Shown one piece after another: positions 1-10,602 of a stretch of 64,000 nucleotides of DNA. A program made the position numbers and the translations under genes. The stretch is from Petrolisthes cinctipes. Taxonomy: Eukaryota; Arthropoda; Malacostraca; Decapoda; Porcellanidae. The notes beneath the pieces are model-generated. The model saw only the letters and a list, made by a program, of their open reading frames with translations, was not told where the DNA came from and made no database searches. Each line of letters opens with the position of its first letter. The stretch's first letter is position 1. The stretch spans positions 99,501-163,500 of the forward strand of contig JAWQEG010001378.1 of NCBI GenBank assembly GCA_033782935.1, read 5' to 3'.

Positions 1-175
1 GTTGGTGTATCATTTTGTGGATGACCCTATGTTAATTTATGAGACCTGTGGTAGTGTGTCATGTTGTACTGTATTTAGCAATAGTACGGTGATGTGATCA
101 AACTACACACTATTTATATATTTACATAAGTGCAATAATTATCATTAACGTTATGATGAAGAACATGAAATATTA

Positions 176-395
176 ACACCACTATGCATTGCTATCTCTG
201 ACATATAGCCTACTGAGATTTCATAAAGACGATATCTGGCTAAGACTATAACTATATAACTACTGCCTCACAAATCGGCATAACTGTTACTGTATTGATG
301 CCACTATGCATTGCTTATCTCTGACATATACTAAGCATTCATAGAGACGACATCTGATGATCTGGCTGAGACTATATAACTACTGCCTCACAAAC
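176..395. repeat. Two diverged tandem copies of a ~100-bp repeat
   Basis: The stretch at about 176-275 and that at about 299-395 share the openings CACTATGCATTGC and ATCTCTGACATATA and the closing ACTATATAACTACTGCCTCA, with small insertions between them. The short motif CATAACTGTTACTGTA follows the first copy and recurs at about 1076. No coding content is visible. The rest of 1-1150 shows no gene I can support. Confidence 0.6.
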
Positions 396-1199
396 CTAAA
401 GTCAGGACGAAGATACAATCTCAATAGGCCACACCCCCTTTAGACTGTACTCATACGGCTGGCAGCGGTATCTGTAGCACCAATGATACTTAATGACTAT
501 ATTTGAGTACACTAATTACTAATTTTAGCTTCGTCACAAGTTTACAGTTTTCAGCAACTCATATTTCAGTTTCTCATGTGTCATTCATTAAACTGATAAC
601 GACATCAGAGTTCGGAAACTTTACATTTTAGTCGGATATTTAATTATGTTTGAAATTATGTTTAACGGTTCACGGCGGGAGCAGTCTGCCAGGCCTATGT
701 AAGGTGAGTCAACGACACGCGCTAATCAATCCCTTACTGGCTGCTGGAGGGGGAAGGTTACTCCACTGTCCACCCATACCCCTAACCCATGGTAGACCAG
801 CCTGTACAGCAACACTTGCCAGTCAGGTTAGAAATATTGTCCTTAACGTGTTCAAGTACTTCGATAAGAGAGAAATTGTACAAAATAAATGCAAAACAAC
901 ATGTATTAAAACATTCTTTTATTGTTCAATGGAATACATACTAGATGTTGTCAGTGCCGTGGTGATATGTCAAATAGCGGCATCGAGACTGGTACGAGAA
1001 CATGTTTTGTTATCCACGGTGCTGACGGGAATGGGGGTGTGGACTATTGAGATTGTTAGTTCGTCCCGACTTTACATAACTGTTACTGTATGAATGTATA
1101 GTTATAATAACAAAAATAATAACTAAGAACTTACGTTATCACCAAACTATTTAGGTGTGCAATAGATATAAGTTAGTACAACATTACTACTTAGAATAT

Positions 1200-1430
1200 C
1201 TGCCCCTAGCCTACCTTAGTACAACACCACACCAGTCCCAAGCCCCCCTCACCCCCATCCCTCCATCACCCTTCTCCCCAACCCACAATCACCCTGCCCC
1301 CACCCAGCAATCACCTTCCTCCCACTCCGCCAGGACTCCCTCCCCACCCTTCCATTACTCCCTCCCCACCCTTCCATTACTCCCTCCCCCCCCCCCTCCA
1401 TCACAATCCTTCCAGGACCACTAGGCCAAG
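1200..1430. repeat. Pyrimidine-rich (CCCTCC/CATCAC) low-complexity tract
   Basis: This is a C/T-rich strand of degenerate units such as CACCCTTCCATTACTCCCTC, repeated twice in a row, ending in a run of C. Open frames through it are simple proline/serine strings and are not believable genes. Confidence 0.75.
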
Positions 1431-1489
1431 CCCCAACTTCACTCCGTCATAGTTACCACACACTAACCATCCCACCGCTGCCACCATTT

Positions 1490-1690
1490 GCAGTATTCAG
1501 ATTTTGATTTCTTAAAATTCCCAGAGCATATCCAAGGGGAATCGAACCCGGTACCAGACCGATGTCAGACAGAAACTCTACCAATGAGCCATAAGGGTAC
1601 CCCAGTGGTCCAGTCTCGAGATTTTCTTTATCTCTCTGTCTGGTCCAGTCACTACAACCCCGCTCTTCTTCTCAGCTTGGCTTCCTGAAA
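1490..1690 (-). mobile_element. tRNA-derived SINE
   Basis: Read on the minus strand, the segment holds an A-box-like ATGGCTCATTGGTAGAG and a B-box GGGTTCGATTCC spaced as in a tRNA promoter. These are flanked by a CTGGACC...AGAGATAAAG block. Sequences at 50875-51060 and 51205-51360 have the same order of blocks, so this is a dispersed family rather than a tRNA gene. There is no intact acceptor stem. Confidence 0.6.
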
Positions 1691-1816
1691 GTTGACTTAT
1701 CTTCTACCTGACCTCTTGCCCTTTCCTTGTCTCACCACGAAATGCCTCTAGAATGTATTATAGTAGAATCTTATCATGAAGTGGAAAAGTTATCTGGAAT
1801 GATGTTTGTTTGTCAG

Positions 1817-3437
1817 GTCAAGCAGTAGACTTCCAGGGCCCATGTGGAGGTTTCGAGTACCAGGCTGGGGCACTGGAGCACCTGACACTATTGGCATCGG
1901 GTGGTGGTATCACACCGAACATGCAGCTGGTCAGGGAGGTGATGGCTAACCCCAATGATCAGACCCATATTACATTGCTGTACTTCTCTGAAAATTGCAA
2001 TGAAATACTCTTCAAAGAGGAGCTTGACAAGTATGAAGGTGGGTATCATGAAGTTATTTGTATGTGTGAATTGTACTATCTTTCATATACATGTATTGTG
2101 TTTTATAAACTAGAGACGTACTGTTAAAGTGAAAGGGTAAAGCATAGATCCTTGCAAAGCTATGGAAGTATTTCATATACTGTAAGGCATTTGTATTGTT
2201 TATACTGTTAGAATGTACTGTAATTGATATTGTACAGGTACTGAATGATAAGAATTTGTAAAGGGAATAGTGTAGAAGCTCATTAATTTTTATTGTACTG
2301 TTCATTACACTGAACATTTACATACTGTATTCCTCAGATAAACGACTGAACATCATCCACACACTGGGTGAAGCTCCAGATAATTGGGAGGGGGAAGAAG
2401 GCTTCATTGACACCCATATGATCGACCAGTATATGCCCAAACCCAATGGAATAAACCATAAGGTAACCCGAGGTAGCAATTATTGCTCCTTATAAAGAAT
2501 GGTTGCAATTACAATTTATAATCTTTACTGTATTGTAGTATTATTCCATTATTAGAATATATTTAAGTACAGTACTCAATAGTAAAAACTACGGTAGAAC
2601 AGTATCCAATTCATTAGTACATATTAAATTAAAAATTACTGTACAGTACAGTACAGTAAAGTATTAGGTTTTTAATTACAGTAAGTTCTTGTTCTTAATT
2701 CAGTACTGTACCAAATCATATAAAGTTATCATTAAAATCTACAGGCAAACCTCAAAACTTAAATCCATTTTAGGGAATAAGATAATGTTTGGAAGATAAA
2801 TTATGAAAAATATACCTCACCATTAAAAGGGAGGGAGAGGTGTGCGCAGGGCCCACTGGCTGGCCAGTTACCAAAATCACTTAGTATTTCATAGGGGGTG
2901 GGTGTGTACTGCCTTACTCTCTTCTGATAATGTCAGCTGTACTAAACTTTGAATAGAGGAGAGACAACTCAGTAATGTACATTACAGTATACCAGTTGCT
3001 CCCGACACTTGAGCAGTACTGTATATTCAAAGTACAGTATAGTATATTCAAAGTATATTAAAAAAACAGCATACACACCCTCTCCCAATCACAGCCAGAA
3101 TGTGAATGACCTATCAGGTTGCCTGTCATTAGTTAGTAATAGGTCAACAACAATCTTCAATCGCGGACCTCATTGTAGATGTGATTTCAAAACTTTATTG
3201 GGCAACTGTACAATATTGGCTAGGTTAATGCATTACATTAATCTTAATAATATGAATTCACAGATTGTGATGTGTGGTGGGCCCCAGATGATTCTCTCCT
3301 GCCTGTATTCATTGCACTCCTTGGGCTTCCCCTCTGAGAGCATCTTTGTATATGGGCAGTTTGGGACAGAGCAGGTGAAGACGGTGTATGGCAGAAAGGT
3401 GGCACTTGCTTCACACCACTGTGACAAGGTCTTATAA
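1817..3437 (+). CDS. C-terminal NAD(P)H-binding exons of a cytochrome-b5-reductase-like flavoprotein (copy 1 of the fused gene)
   Basis: Three exons, 1817-2038, 2338-2462 and 3264-3437, have AG acceptors and GT donors and join in phase to give about 155 residues ending at TAA 3435-3437. The first exon starts with the FAD-pyrophosphate loop (VDFQGPCGGFEY). It then has the nucleotide-binding LLASGGGITPNMQLVREV and a THITLLYF strand. Exon 2 has the NWEGEEGFIDTHMI segment, and exon 3 has VMCGGPQMI, the Cys-Gly motif that closes over nicotinamide. This order is that of the cytochrome b5 reductase/FNR family, which moves electrons between NAD(P)H and FAD. The FAD-binding part and anything N-terminal lie left of the window. 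The gene starting at 41767 ends, at the right edge, just before this part would begin. I therefore infer that this is the tail of a tandem paralogue. A separate reductase gene is the alternative. Confidence 0.85.
2463..3263 (+). other. Last intron of the reductase-like gene
   Basis: The intron is bounded by AAG|GTAACC and TTCACAG|ATT. It is AT-rich with repeated ACAGTACAGTA strings at 2640-2660 and 3010-3060. I see no gene or transposon in it. Confidence 0.7.
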
Positions 3438-3750
3438 TTACAGTATATCCCTTTGCTCTGCATCATATTATTGTACAATATTACAGTATTTACTGAGGAA
3501 AAACAAAGTTACTGTTTCTGTTATCAATGTTTCTAATTTAGTGCTGCAACAGTTTTCAGGCATTTATGAACAGCATCAGTGAAGCGAGTGTACTAAAATT
3601 ACATCTGTTATTGCTGATTTTGAATTTGCTTCTTGATCAAGGTAGTGAGGGTTCTAATTTACAGGTGTTCATTCACAATAACTGAAGATGCATTGAAAAC
3701 CCTTGTTCATAGAATTACTGTATTGTATTACTATAATTAACCTACAGTGT

Positions 3751-3899
3751 CACCAGAGGTCCTCCTCATGGCCTAGTGGTTAGGGTATCGTTGGTTTATA
3801 TTGATCAACTTTGTCTAGGTTTCACACCTAGAAGCTTAATTCAATGATAGCATTTGCTGTTGTTGACAGCTTGAGGAACTTCAACAACAACAACAACAA
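3751..3899 (+). mobile_element. tRNA-derived SINE with a LINE-type (CAA)n tail and perfect target-site duplication
   Basis: A-box TGGCCTAGTGG lies near 3769 and a B-box-like GGTTTCACACC near 3820, so the 5' part is tRNA-like. The 3' end, GACAGCTTGAGGAACTTCAA followed by (CAA)n, is identical to the 3' ends of the LINEs at 4777-8332 and 48248-52350. The insertion is flanked by the same short sequence, CCTACAGTGT, at 3741-3750 and 3900-3909. The tail and the duplication together show that it inserted by borrowing that LINE's reverse transcriptase. Confidence 0.88.
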
Positions 3900-3909
3900 C
3901 CTACAGTGT

Positions 3910-4765
3910 TTAGAAGTATATACATAATGAACATATTTCTGGATATCTGGAACTATCCTTCATTTAAAGATAATGTTGGTATATTTTGAATACCATAAAG
4001 ATGATCTTTGTACCAGGAAATGACAATGCATTTTCTTTATGTATGTTGTGTGTCTGAAAAAAACAGAAATGGGGCATGATAGCGTAGTTTCTGTCCAGTT
4101 GGACTACTTATTTGAGAGTTTTATTCAAGATTATAGGTGTGACGTGTTAAAGTCGTAAGAAAAGACAATTCATTGTCTGCTAATCCCAAGCGCCCAACTT
4201 TAAGAGCTGACATAGCAGTAACTCAGAATTAGTTCATGGAGATTAATAATATCATAATAGCAATATCTTCAAATATTTCCTTATCCCATAGGATTGAGTG
4301 GGAGGCCGCCTTACAAGAAAACTCTCATGTTTTCTGATTGTCAGTTCTATGAATGTGTCAGTTTTCAGTTGGACAATCTCTTTCCTTTATGCTTACTTTT
4401 CCATCTCTCTATCACCTTCTTCCTCATGCTACAGGGTCTTCCAACTTAGGGCAGTCTTCTTTCATCCTCAAATCAATCTACTGCTGATGTGACTAGCTTT
4501 GTCAATTACAGGCAACATATTTCATGAGAAATATTTTTAAAAAAATGCAGCGAGTCTGTTTTCATAAAGAGTCCCTAGTTCAAAAAGTTGTGCATGCTCC
4601 ATTATCTATGATTAATGCAGTATGAATCATAACAACTGAACAGGTTTTTAACTTTCATTCTCATAACTAATTATACTTGTTTAGACCACTGCTGCTTGCC
4701 ATTTTGTGTTTTAATATCCTGACTGATTTTTAAAGTTGGAGGATAGTTAACAAGAATTTCAATCA
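3910..4765. other. Spacer with no recognisable gene
   Basis: Short open frames here have no recognisable motif or splice-site support. The base composition is ordinary and AT-rich. Confidence 0.6.
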
Positions 4766-4797
4766 AGTGTTATGGTTGTTGTTGTTGTTGAAGTTCC

Positions 4798-6492
4798 TCA
4801 AGCTGTCTGGCCAAACAGCCCCGAGCTCCTGAGGAAGGCCATGGCCTTAACCGGGCTTTCCCACAGTGCCCTCAGAGAGTGTATGTTGTGTTGTTGGCGA
4901 GTGTGGTTGTGTGTATTGCAGTCTTCCATAATGTGTTTAATAGAATGAGGTGCTGTGTTGCATCCTGGACAGGTATCTACAATGGATCCATCCAGCTTCT
5001 TCTGATATGTCAGAAGGGCCGGGTGGTGGCCACACCGCAGCCTGGCCATGTGGACTCTGTCCTTACGGGGAAGGGATGATTCAGATGGGTGGATGTCAGG
5101 AGGTCGTGCATGAAGCTGGGTGTTGTTTTTGAGTGTTTCGATGGACTGATGAGTGATTTGAGTATGGATGTGTTTCTGGAGACTGGTTTTGGGTGGGCAG
5201 GGTGTAAGAGATGATAGTATTTGTGTATGGTATCGTGTACTGGGTGTTGTTTTGATGTTCCTTGGCATGTGTGGGTGTTGTGCCATGTAGTGTAGTGGTT
5301 GGTGTGGGTTTGTGGAGGCTGCAGCAAGTGTTTGTGTGCCTCTCATGTCAAGATGGTCCTTGATTTTGAGGACTTTGGTTTCATGGTGTAAGTGGTCTGT
5401 AGGTGTGGTAGCTGTGCAGCCTGTGATTAGCTTTAGGGCTTTATTATGTATGGTCTGAAGGGTGTTGTGATGAGTCTCAGTGAGGTTTGAGGCCCAGGCA
5501 GGGCTTGCATAATCCATCACTGATCGAATATATTGTTTGTATACTGTGGTTGTGGTTTCTTTATTCTGTCCAAATGTTGTGCTGGCAAGTGATCTGAGGG
5601 CATTAAGTCTTTGCATGCATTTGTTTTTAATGGTCGTGATGTGTTGTTTGAATGTCATGGATGTATTGTATGTTATGCCAAGTATTTTGGGTGTGTGTGT
5701 GTGTGGTATAGGTGTGTTGTTTATGGTGAGGTGTTGTGTGTAGCGGTGTTCTGCATTCCAGTTAGTGAGTAGGGTGACAGTTGACTTGGTGGGTGTTATT
5801 TTAAGTCTGTTTGTGGTGAACCAGGCATTTAGAGTATTCTGGTATTGTTGGAGGATGTGAGTGGCTGTGTCTGCATTTCTGTGTGTACATGTGAGTGTTA
5901 TGTCGTCTGCATAGGAGGCTACGTGTATTTGTGTTGCCTGAGGTGTTGTTAGGTCGTGCATGTATAAATTGAAAAGGGTGGGTGAGAGTACAGAACCTTG
6001 AGGGACACCATTGGTGAAACTTTTAATGTTAGATGACTGGTCGGCAAATGTAGCATGGGCTACTCTTCCTCCCAAGAAGCTGGCCAGCCATCTTTTGGTG
6101 TTATTATCCATGTTAGTGTTGTATATTTTATTTGTGAGGTTGTGGCGGGGGATGGCATCAAATGCTTTACTAATGTTCAGTGTAACTAGGAGTGTTCTGT
6201 GTGGGGGTCTATCTGAGTTGATGCCATCAAAAATTCTTTGTGTGAGGTCTGTAAGAAGAGTGTTTGTTGAGTGTAGTGGTCTGAAGCCATGTTGTGAGGA
6301 TGCAAGGGGAATGTGTGGTGTAATTAAGCTGATAATGAGGCGCTCGGTAACTTTGGAGGGTGTGCAAAGGAGGGTGATGGGGTGGTGTGATGAGGGTAGT
6401 GTGGGATCTTTGTTGGGTTTGGGGATAGTGATGATATTTCCGTGTTTCCAGATGTTGGGTATTGTGTTGTGTGAGTAGCTGTAGTTTGCCAT
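4798..6492 (-). CDS. LINE reverse transcriptase, C-terminal 564 codons
   Basis: An open frame from ATG 6492 to the stop at 4798. RT fingers and palm are recognisable: WKHGNIITIPKPNKDP, HGFRPLHST, then NISKAFDAIPRHNL with the first catalytic Asp replaced by Asn compared with the usual D (the copy at 50570 has LDISKAFDAIP). GVPQGSVLSPTLFNLY and the catalytic YADD box (ASYADDITLT) follow. The tail has a C-x2-C-x8-H-x4-C knuckle (CPGC...H...C). The protein would copy the element's own RNA at a nicked chromosomal target. The D-to-N change in the first RT aspartate box suggests the enzyme is inactive even though the frame is open. Confidence 0.9.
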   Translation of the reverse strand: MANYSYSHNTIPNIWKHGNIITIPKPNKDPTLPSSHHPITLLCTPSKVTERLIISLITPHIPLASSQHGFRPLHSTNTLLTDLTQRIFDGINSDRPPHRTLLVTLNISKAFDAIPRHNLTNKIYNTNMDNNTKRWLASFLGGRVAHATFADQSSNIKSFTNGVPQGSVLSPTLFNLYMHDLTTPQATQIHVASYADDITLTCTHRNADTATHILQQYQNTLNAWFTTNRLKITPTKSTVTLLTNWNAEHRYTQHLTINNTPIPHTHTPKILGITYNTSMTFKQHITTIKNKCMQRLNALRSLASTTFGQNKETTTTVYKQYIRSVMDYASPAWASNLTETHHNTLQTIHNKALKLITGCTATTPTDHLHHETKVLKIKDHLDMRGTQTLAAASTNPHQPLHYMAQHPHMPRNIKTTPSTRYHTQILSSLTPCPPKTSLQKHIHTQITHQSIETLKNNTQLHARPPDIHPSESSLPRKDRVHMARLRCGHHPALLTYQKKLDGSIVDTCPGCNTAPHSIKHIMEDCNTHNHTRQQHNIHSLRALWESPVKAMAFLRSSGLFGQTA

Positions 6493-7089
6493 GTTAGTGA
6501 GTGCTTCTATGCCTTGTGGTCCAAGGTGTTTAAGGTATATATTACTGATGTTGTCAGGGCCACAGGCAGGTGAGTGTTTTAGGTTGTGTATGATGTGATT
6601 TGTGTGTCTGTTTGTGAATGGTGTATATTCTGGGTCGGTGGGGAAATATCTCTTACATCTAATGACTTGTCTGTCTTCAGGGTGAGGGTGAAGGTGGCTG
6701 ACGTGAGCGAAATGCTGGATGAGAGTGTTTGTTTGTTGTTTAGTTGAGGGTATAATGTCTGTTGTTGTGATGGCTGCATATGATTGTGTAGTGTTGTTGT
6801 TGGACAGTGTGATGCTGTTTAGTGTTTTGTAGAGTTTGCTGGTGTTGGTTGTGTGGTCGAGTGTGTTGGCACTTTTGTAGTTTGTGTATGTGTGTCTGTG
6901 GCCAACTGGGGTGATTCTTGTTTTTGTGGTCGGAACCTAGTGTTCCTACCACTCTCCATGATGTTGTGGGGGCGAGGTTTGGGGATGAAAATGTAATGTC
7001 GGAAGATGATGGGTGATACAGGGCTTGATGTGGGATGTGGGTGTGGGTATGGATGTCGTTCAGTATGGTAAGGTCATCTGTCTGGGATT

Positions 7090-8284
7090 CTATATCAAGT
7101 CCTCTGTTTGTGTCGGGGTTGTTAATGTACCAGGCTGACGTCTTGGCGTTGAAGTCATCACCCAGGAAGAGGTTAGGAATGTTTGATAACCGTTGTAGTT
7201 GGGAGGAGTAATTGTCGGGAACATGCCGTGAAGTTTGGGGGGTATGTATATGTTAGCAACGGTAATGTGTTTTGTGTTCCCTATCCTAACGTTTATTGCT
7301 TGTATCTCTGTTGTTGTGTCGTTGTGTGGTATAAGGGATTTGATGTGAGTATCAGCTGATGTGTAGATAATTGATTTGTGTACAAGGGTGATGAGTCCAC
7401 CGCCAATGCCGCCAGCTCTGTCCTGTCTGATGACTGTGAAGTTTTTGAATGGAGGGGTGTTTTGTGTGCTGCGGAGTTTGGTCTCCTGGATGAGTGCTAT
7501 GTGTATGTTGTTGTTAATAATGAAATGTGTAAGTTCGTGTTTTGATGTGATGCCGTCTATGTTTATCTGTAAAATGTTTATGTTATGTGAACGGTTTCTG
7601 TTAATGTGAGGTTGGGGATGGGGTGGAGGTGGTGGTGGTGGTGGTGGTGGAGATAGGGATGGGGGTGGTGGTGGTGGTGGAGATAGGGATGGGGGTGGTG
7701 GTGGTGGTGGTGGTGAGGATGGGGATAGGGATGATGTTGATGGTGAGGATGATGGTTGGAGCGAGGATGGGTTTAGAGGTGAGGATGGATGTGGGAGAGG
7801 TGCTGGATGGGATGGGGGAAGAGGTACAGGAGGAACAGGTCCATGTGTTTGTGTAGTGTTTGATGAAAACAAGTGTTGTAAATGTGAGGTGGGACCAGTG
7901 CTTGCATAAGTTGCATAGCACTGAGCCCCTTGTCTGTCGACTCGAGGTGATGAGTTTTGAGCAGGTTGGACATGTGTGTTTGTATGTGGGTCCTGGATTG
8001 CTCTCAATGTCTCCGGCTAGGAGAAGTAAACGAGAAATAACAGCCGGAGAGTTATTTCTTGGTGTGGAAAAAATGTGTTGCTGTGGTATGTTGTGTGAGA
8101 GGGATGTGTGAATGCCCGGGCGACCGAAGCCACTCCCAGGTTCTCGTGCCCCAAAATGGAGCAGGGGTTGATTGTGACGGTTTGGCCCCCACTGGGCGCC
8201 TCTCTTCCATCCGGCGGAAGCTTGCTCCGTATTGGGCTCGTCCCGTCGGTCGGCAGGGTCGGTCCAGCTGGGGGGTGGTCCCAC
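7090..8284 (-). pseudogene. LINE 5' coding region: 2A-like motif, PHD-like finger, Pro-rich spacer, endonuclease (frame-broken)
   Basis: One frame (8284-7601) has a leucine-rich stretch and then AGDIESNPGP at 8017-7988, the full DxExNPGP signature of 2A ribosome-skipping peptides. It continues into CPTC...CNLC...H...CSSC, a PHD-like zinc finger whose last-but-two Cys is Phe here but Cys in the copy at 48600. After a shift, a second frame (8007-7090) carries the proline-rich linker and the AP-type endonuclease: INILQINIDGITS, ALIQETKL and the GGGLITLVHKS strand. The endonuclease end, with GSDH, lies in yet another frame near 6950. 2A peptides at LINE N-termini are known from several invertebrates. 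The frame shifts mean this copy cannot make the whole protein. Confidence 0.85.
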
Positions 8285-8343
8285 GACGAAGACGCCGCCA
8301 CTCCAGGACCAGTGTTACCATAGTGTTACCATAGTGTTATGGT

Positions 8344-8883
8344 AATACAGCCTTCCCTTATGATTCAATTGTTCATTTTCTCATTTTAAGCTTTTAGCAT
8401 CAGTTTTTTTTATACTTATAATATGTCTCATGATACACTACTGTACAGTTCAAGTGTAAATTCTGTGTATGATAGATGCTGAGAAATAGATATTGTGTGG
8501 CCTAGGTAATAGGATTTTAAAAATATATACAATATATTATTATGCACACATTATACTGTACATGCATTACTTTAATGGACAAAATATTCCAGTTTTTATA
8601 TGATGAACACGAGTGATTTCTACATAACTTTGCTTGTAAGCATAAGAGAATAAAAACACTAAAGGTATAACTGGAGAATAAAACCAATATTTTTATTACT
8701 AGGAAATTAATTTTTATTTTTAAACTGCATGTAAAAAAAAGATTGATATGAGGATGAAAGAAGGCTGGACTGGGCCTGGAAGACCCTGCAGAATGAGGAA
8801 ATAAGGTGACAGAGATTGGACAGCAAGCTCAAAGAAAAGGAGGGACAGATTAAGAATGAAATGTATAAAAAGAATCTTTAAAT
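8344..8883. other. Spacer between LINE and segmental duplication
   Basis: AT-rich with no gene-like frame. 8720-8880 is purine-rich and runs into the duplicated block. Confidence 0.55.
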
Positions 8884-9235
8884 GTTTGTGCGTGTGAGCA
8901 GATTTATGAAGGAAAGGGAAGGAAAGGTTAAGGAGAGGAGAGTGAAAACACGACAGTGAGTAACCAACGAGGACTGTATTGAACCCCAAGGCAGGGAGGA
9001 AGGGTAGATGCATGGATAGATAGGGTAGGGTGAGACAGGGTGAGGAAGGGTACGGAAATGCAGGGTGAGAAAGGGTAGGATGCTACAGAATAGAGTGATA
9101 TAGTGTGAGGAAAAGTTAGATAGGGTAGGCTAGTAAGGCAGGGCGAGGAAGGGTTAGATAGGTTAGTGTAGGTTAAGGTAATGTTAGACAGGACACTTCA
9201 TGGTATAGGATGAGATATTAAGATGGGGTGAAACA

Positions 9236-9605
9236 GAGTGGGGAAGGACAAGTTAGAGGAGGGTGGGGAAGGAACTACAAAGTTAAGGTGGGGTGGGGAA
9301 GGAAATACAAAGTTAGGGGAGGGTGGGGAAGGAAGGACAAGTTAGGGGAGGCTGGGGAAGGAAGGACAAGTTAGAGGAGGGTGGGGAAGGAAATACAAAG
9401 TTAGGGGAGGGTGGGGAAGGAAGGACAAGTTAGGGAAGGGTGGGGAAGGAAGGACAAAGTTAGGGGAGGGTGGGGAAGGAAGGACAAGTTAGGGAAGGGT
9501 GGGGAAGGAAGGACAAAGTTAGGGGAGGATGGGGAAGGAAGGATAAAGTTAGGGTAGGGTGGGGAAGGAAGGACAAGTTGGGGTAGGATGGGAAAGGACA
9601 AGTTT
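9236..9605. repeat. G-rich ~30-bp minisatellite (copy A)
   Basis: About 11-12 tandem units of the form AAAGTTAGGGGAGGGTGGGG plus AAGGAAGGAC. Each unit has GGGG-A-GGG-T-GGGG-AA-GG, four closely spaced G-runs that fit a G-quadruplex. The matching array in copy B (35085-35445) has a different order of unit variants. Confidence 0.9.
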
Positions 9606-9706
9606 GGGCGGTAATGACTTACCTCACCAACCTGACAACTTGGAACTGCACGAGTTTGTGAGAGTAATGAATGTCCTCACCCTTCCGACCTCACCGTGTA
9701 CACAAG

Positions 9707-9744
<38 letters not shown>

Positions 9745-10458
9745 GTGTAAATTATCTATGTCTTATATAATTTCTACTGTAGGCCTATATACGTTTGTGG
9801 AAATGTGTTGAAGGTTGTTTTGTATGCGAAAAGCCACAAACCACTCTGGACATCAGTTAGAAAAAATATATAATTATTATTACAGAGGGAAATAGTATGA
9901 CCCATCCAAACTTAAATAGCCTAATGTTAAACCAAATGGCTTACTCGTACTGTACATCAGTTTACCCCACAGTTTACTTGACTGTAATGGTTAAGGGACA
10001 ATATGATGTAGGCAGAAAACTGAAGGTAAGCGAATCTTGCAAATAATGCCACGAAACTCAACCTATACGGAAGGAACTTGTTTCGTGGCATAGTCATGTG
10101 GAATCAGAAGTCTCCAATTCCCATACATGATCACAGGGTCCTTAAGCAATTATTAGATTTACTCGACCAGTTGCCTTACGTCAGATGACCAATTGGGCAA
10201 ACAATATAATAATTACACTTACTTAATAGACTGGGGTGACTTCTGTGGGTGGATGGTGTGGGTGCTCGCTTCCACTCGCACCTGCCACACCGCCCACACC
10301 CACACCCACACCCACACGACTGACACCACTAACATGACAAACTGGGGAGTTTGTACTGCTGGTTTACCGGCAGCACCCCTATAAGTAAAAGGGGGGTTGC
10401 TGGAGCGAACCTTTGCCTTAGGCGGCTCGCAGTGTGGCTGATCTAAGACACCTATTAC

Positions 10459-10602
10459 CTTGGTGGAGGATATGCTGTGACCACCTCCACCAATGTAGCT
10501 ATTGGTGTTTTAGATATAAGGTGAGATGCTGTGACTGATGCCTCAGGAGCAGTATGATGAGGTAGGTCATGGTGACCCTGTCTTATATTAACAGTGACAT
10601 AA
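10459..10602 (-). pseudogene. Orphan 5' exon of an ionotropic-receptor-type gene (copy A)
   Basis: On the minus strand the frame is open through LISKTPIATLVEVVTAYPPP and ends at a good donor, CCAAG|GTAATA. It is the duplicate of the exon at 36435-36302, which joins in phase to receptor exons at 32316-28232. No partner exons lie downstream (leftward) in this copy: the next sequence is minisatellite and LINE. It is therefore probably a stranded exon. The identity of the exon rests on its copy-B partner; alone it would not be recognisable. Confidence 0.45.

Larger units (their letters stand above)
4777..8332 (-). mobile_element. Near full-length APE-type LINE (2A, PHD-like finger, endonuclease, RT), (CAA)n tail
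   Basis: On the minus strand the element starts near 8332 and ends in (CAA)n next to 4777. The target duplication AGTGTTATGGT is at 4766-4776 and 8333-8343. In order it encodes a GC-rich N-terminal stretch, a 2A-like motif, a C4HC3 PHD-like finger, a Pro/Ser-rich spacer, an AP-like endonuclease and a reverse transcriptase. There is no RNase H. The 5' half carries several frame breaks while the RT frame stays open, so the copy is probably dead but fairly recent. The copy at 48248-52350 is the same family. The clade is near jockey/CR1/L2 types by domain order; a tree would be needed to place it. Confidence 0.9.

Noticed and set aside
650..1093. 147-codon open frame near the left edge
   Set aside because: No domain, no splice or promoter support, and it ends in a sequence (ACTGTTACTGTA) that is part of a local repeat. 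It also lacks the RYFSP-like motif that a missing reductase exon should have.
9236..9605. Telomere-like TTAGG array
   Set aside because: Contains TTAGGGG once per 30-bp unit, not tandem TTAGG; it is an interstitial minisatellite, present twice.
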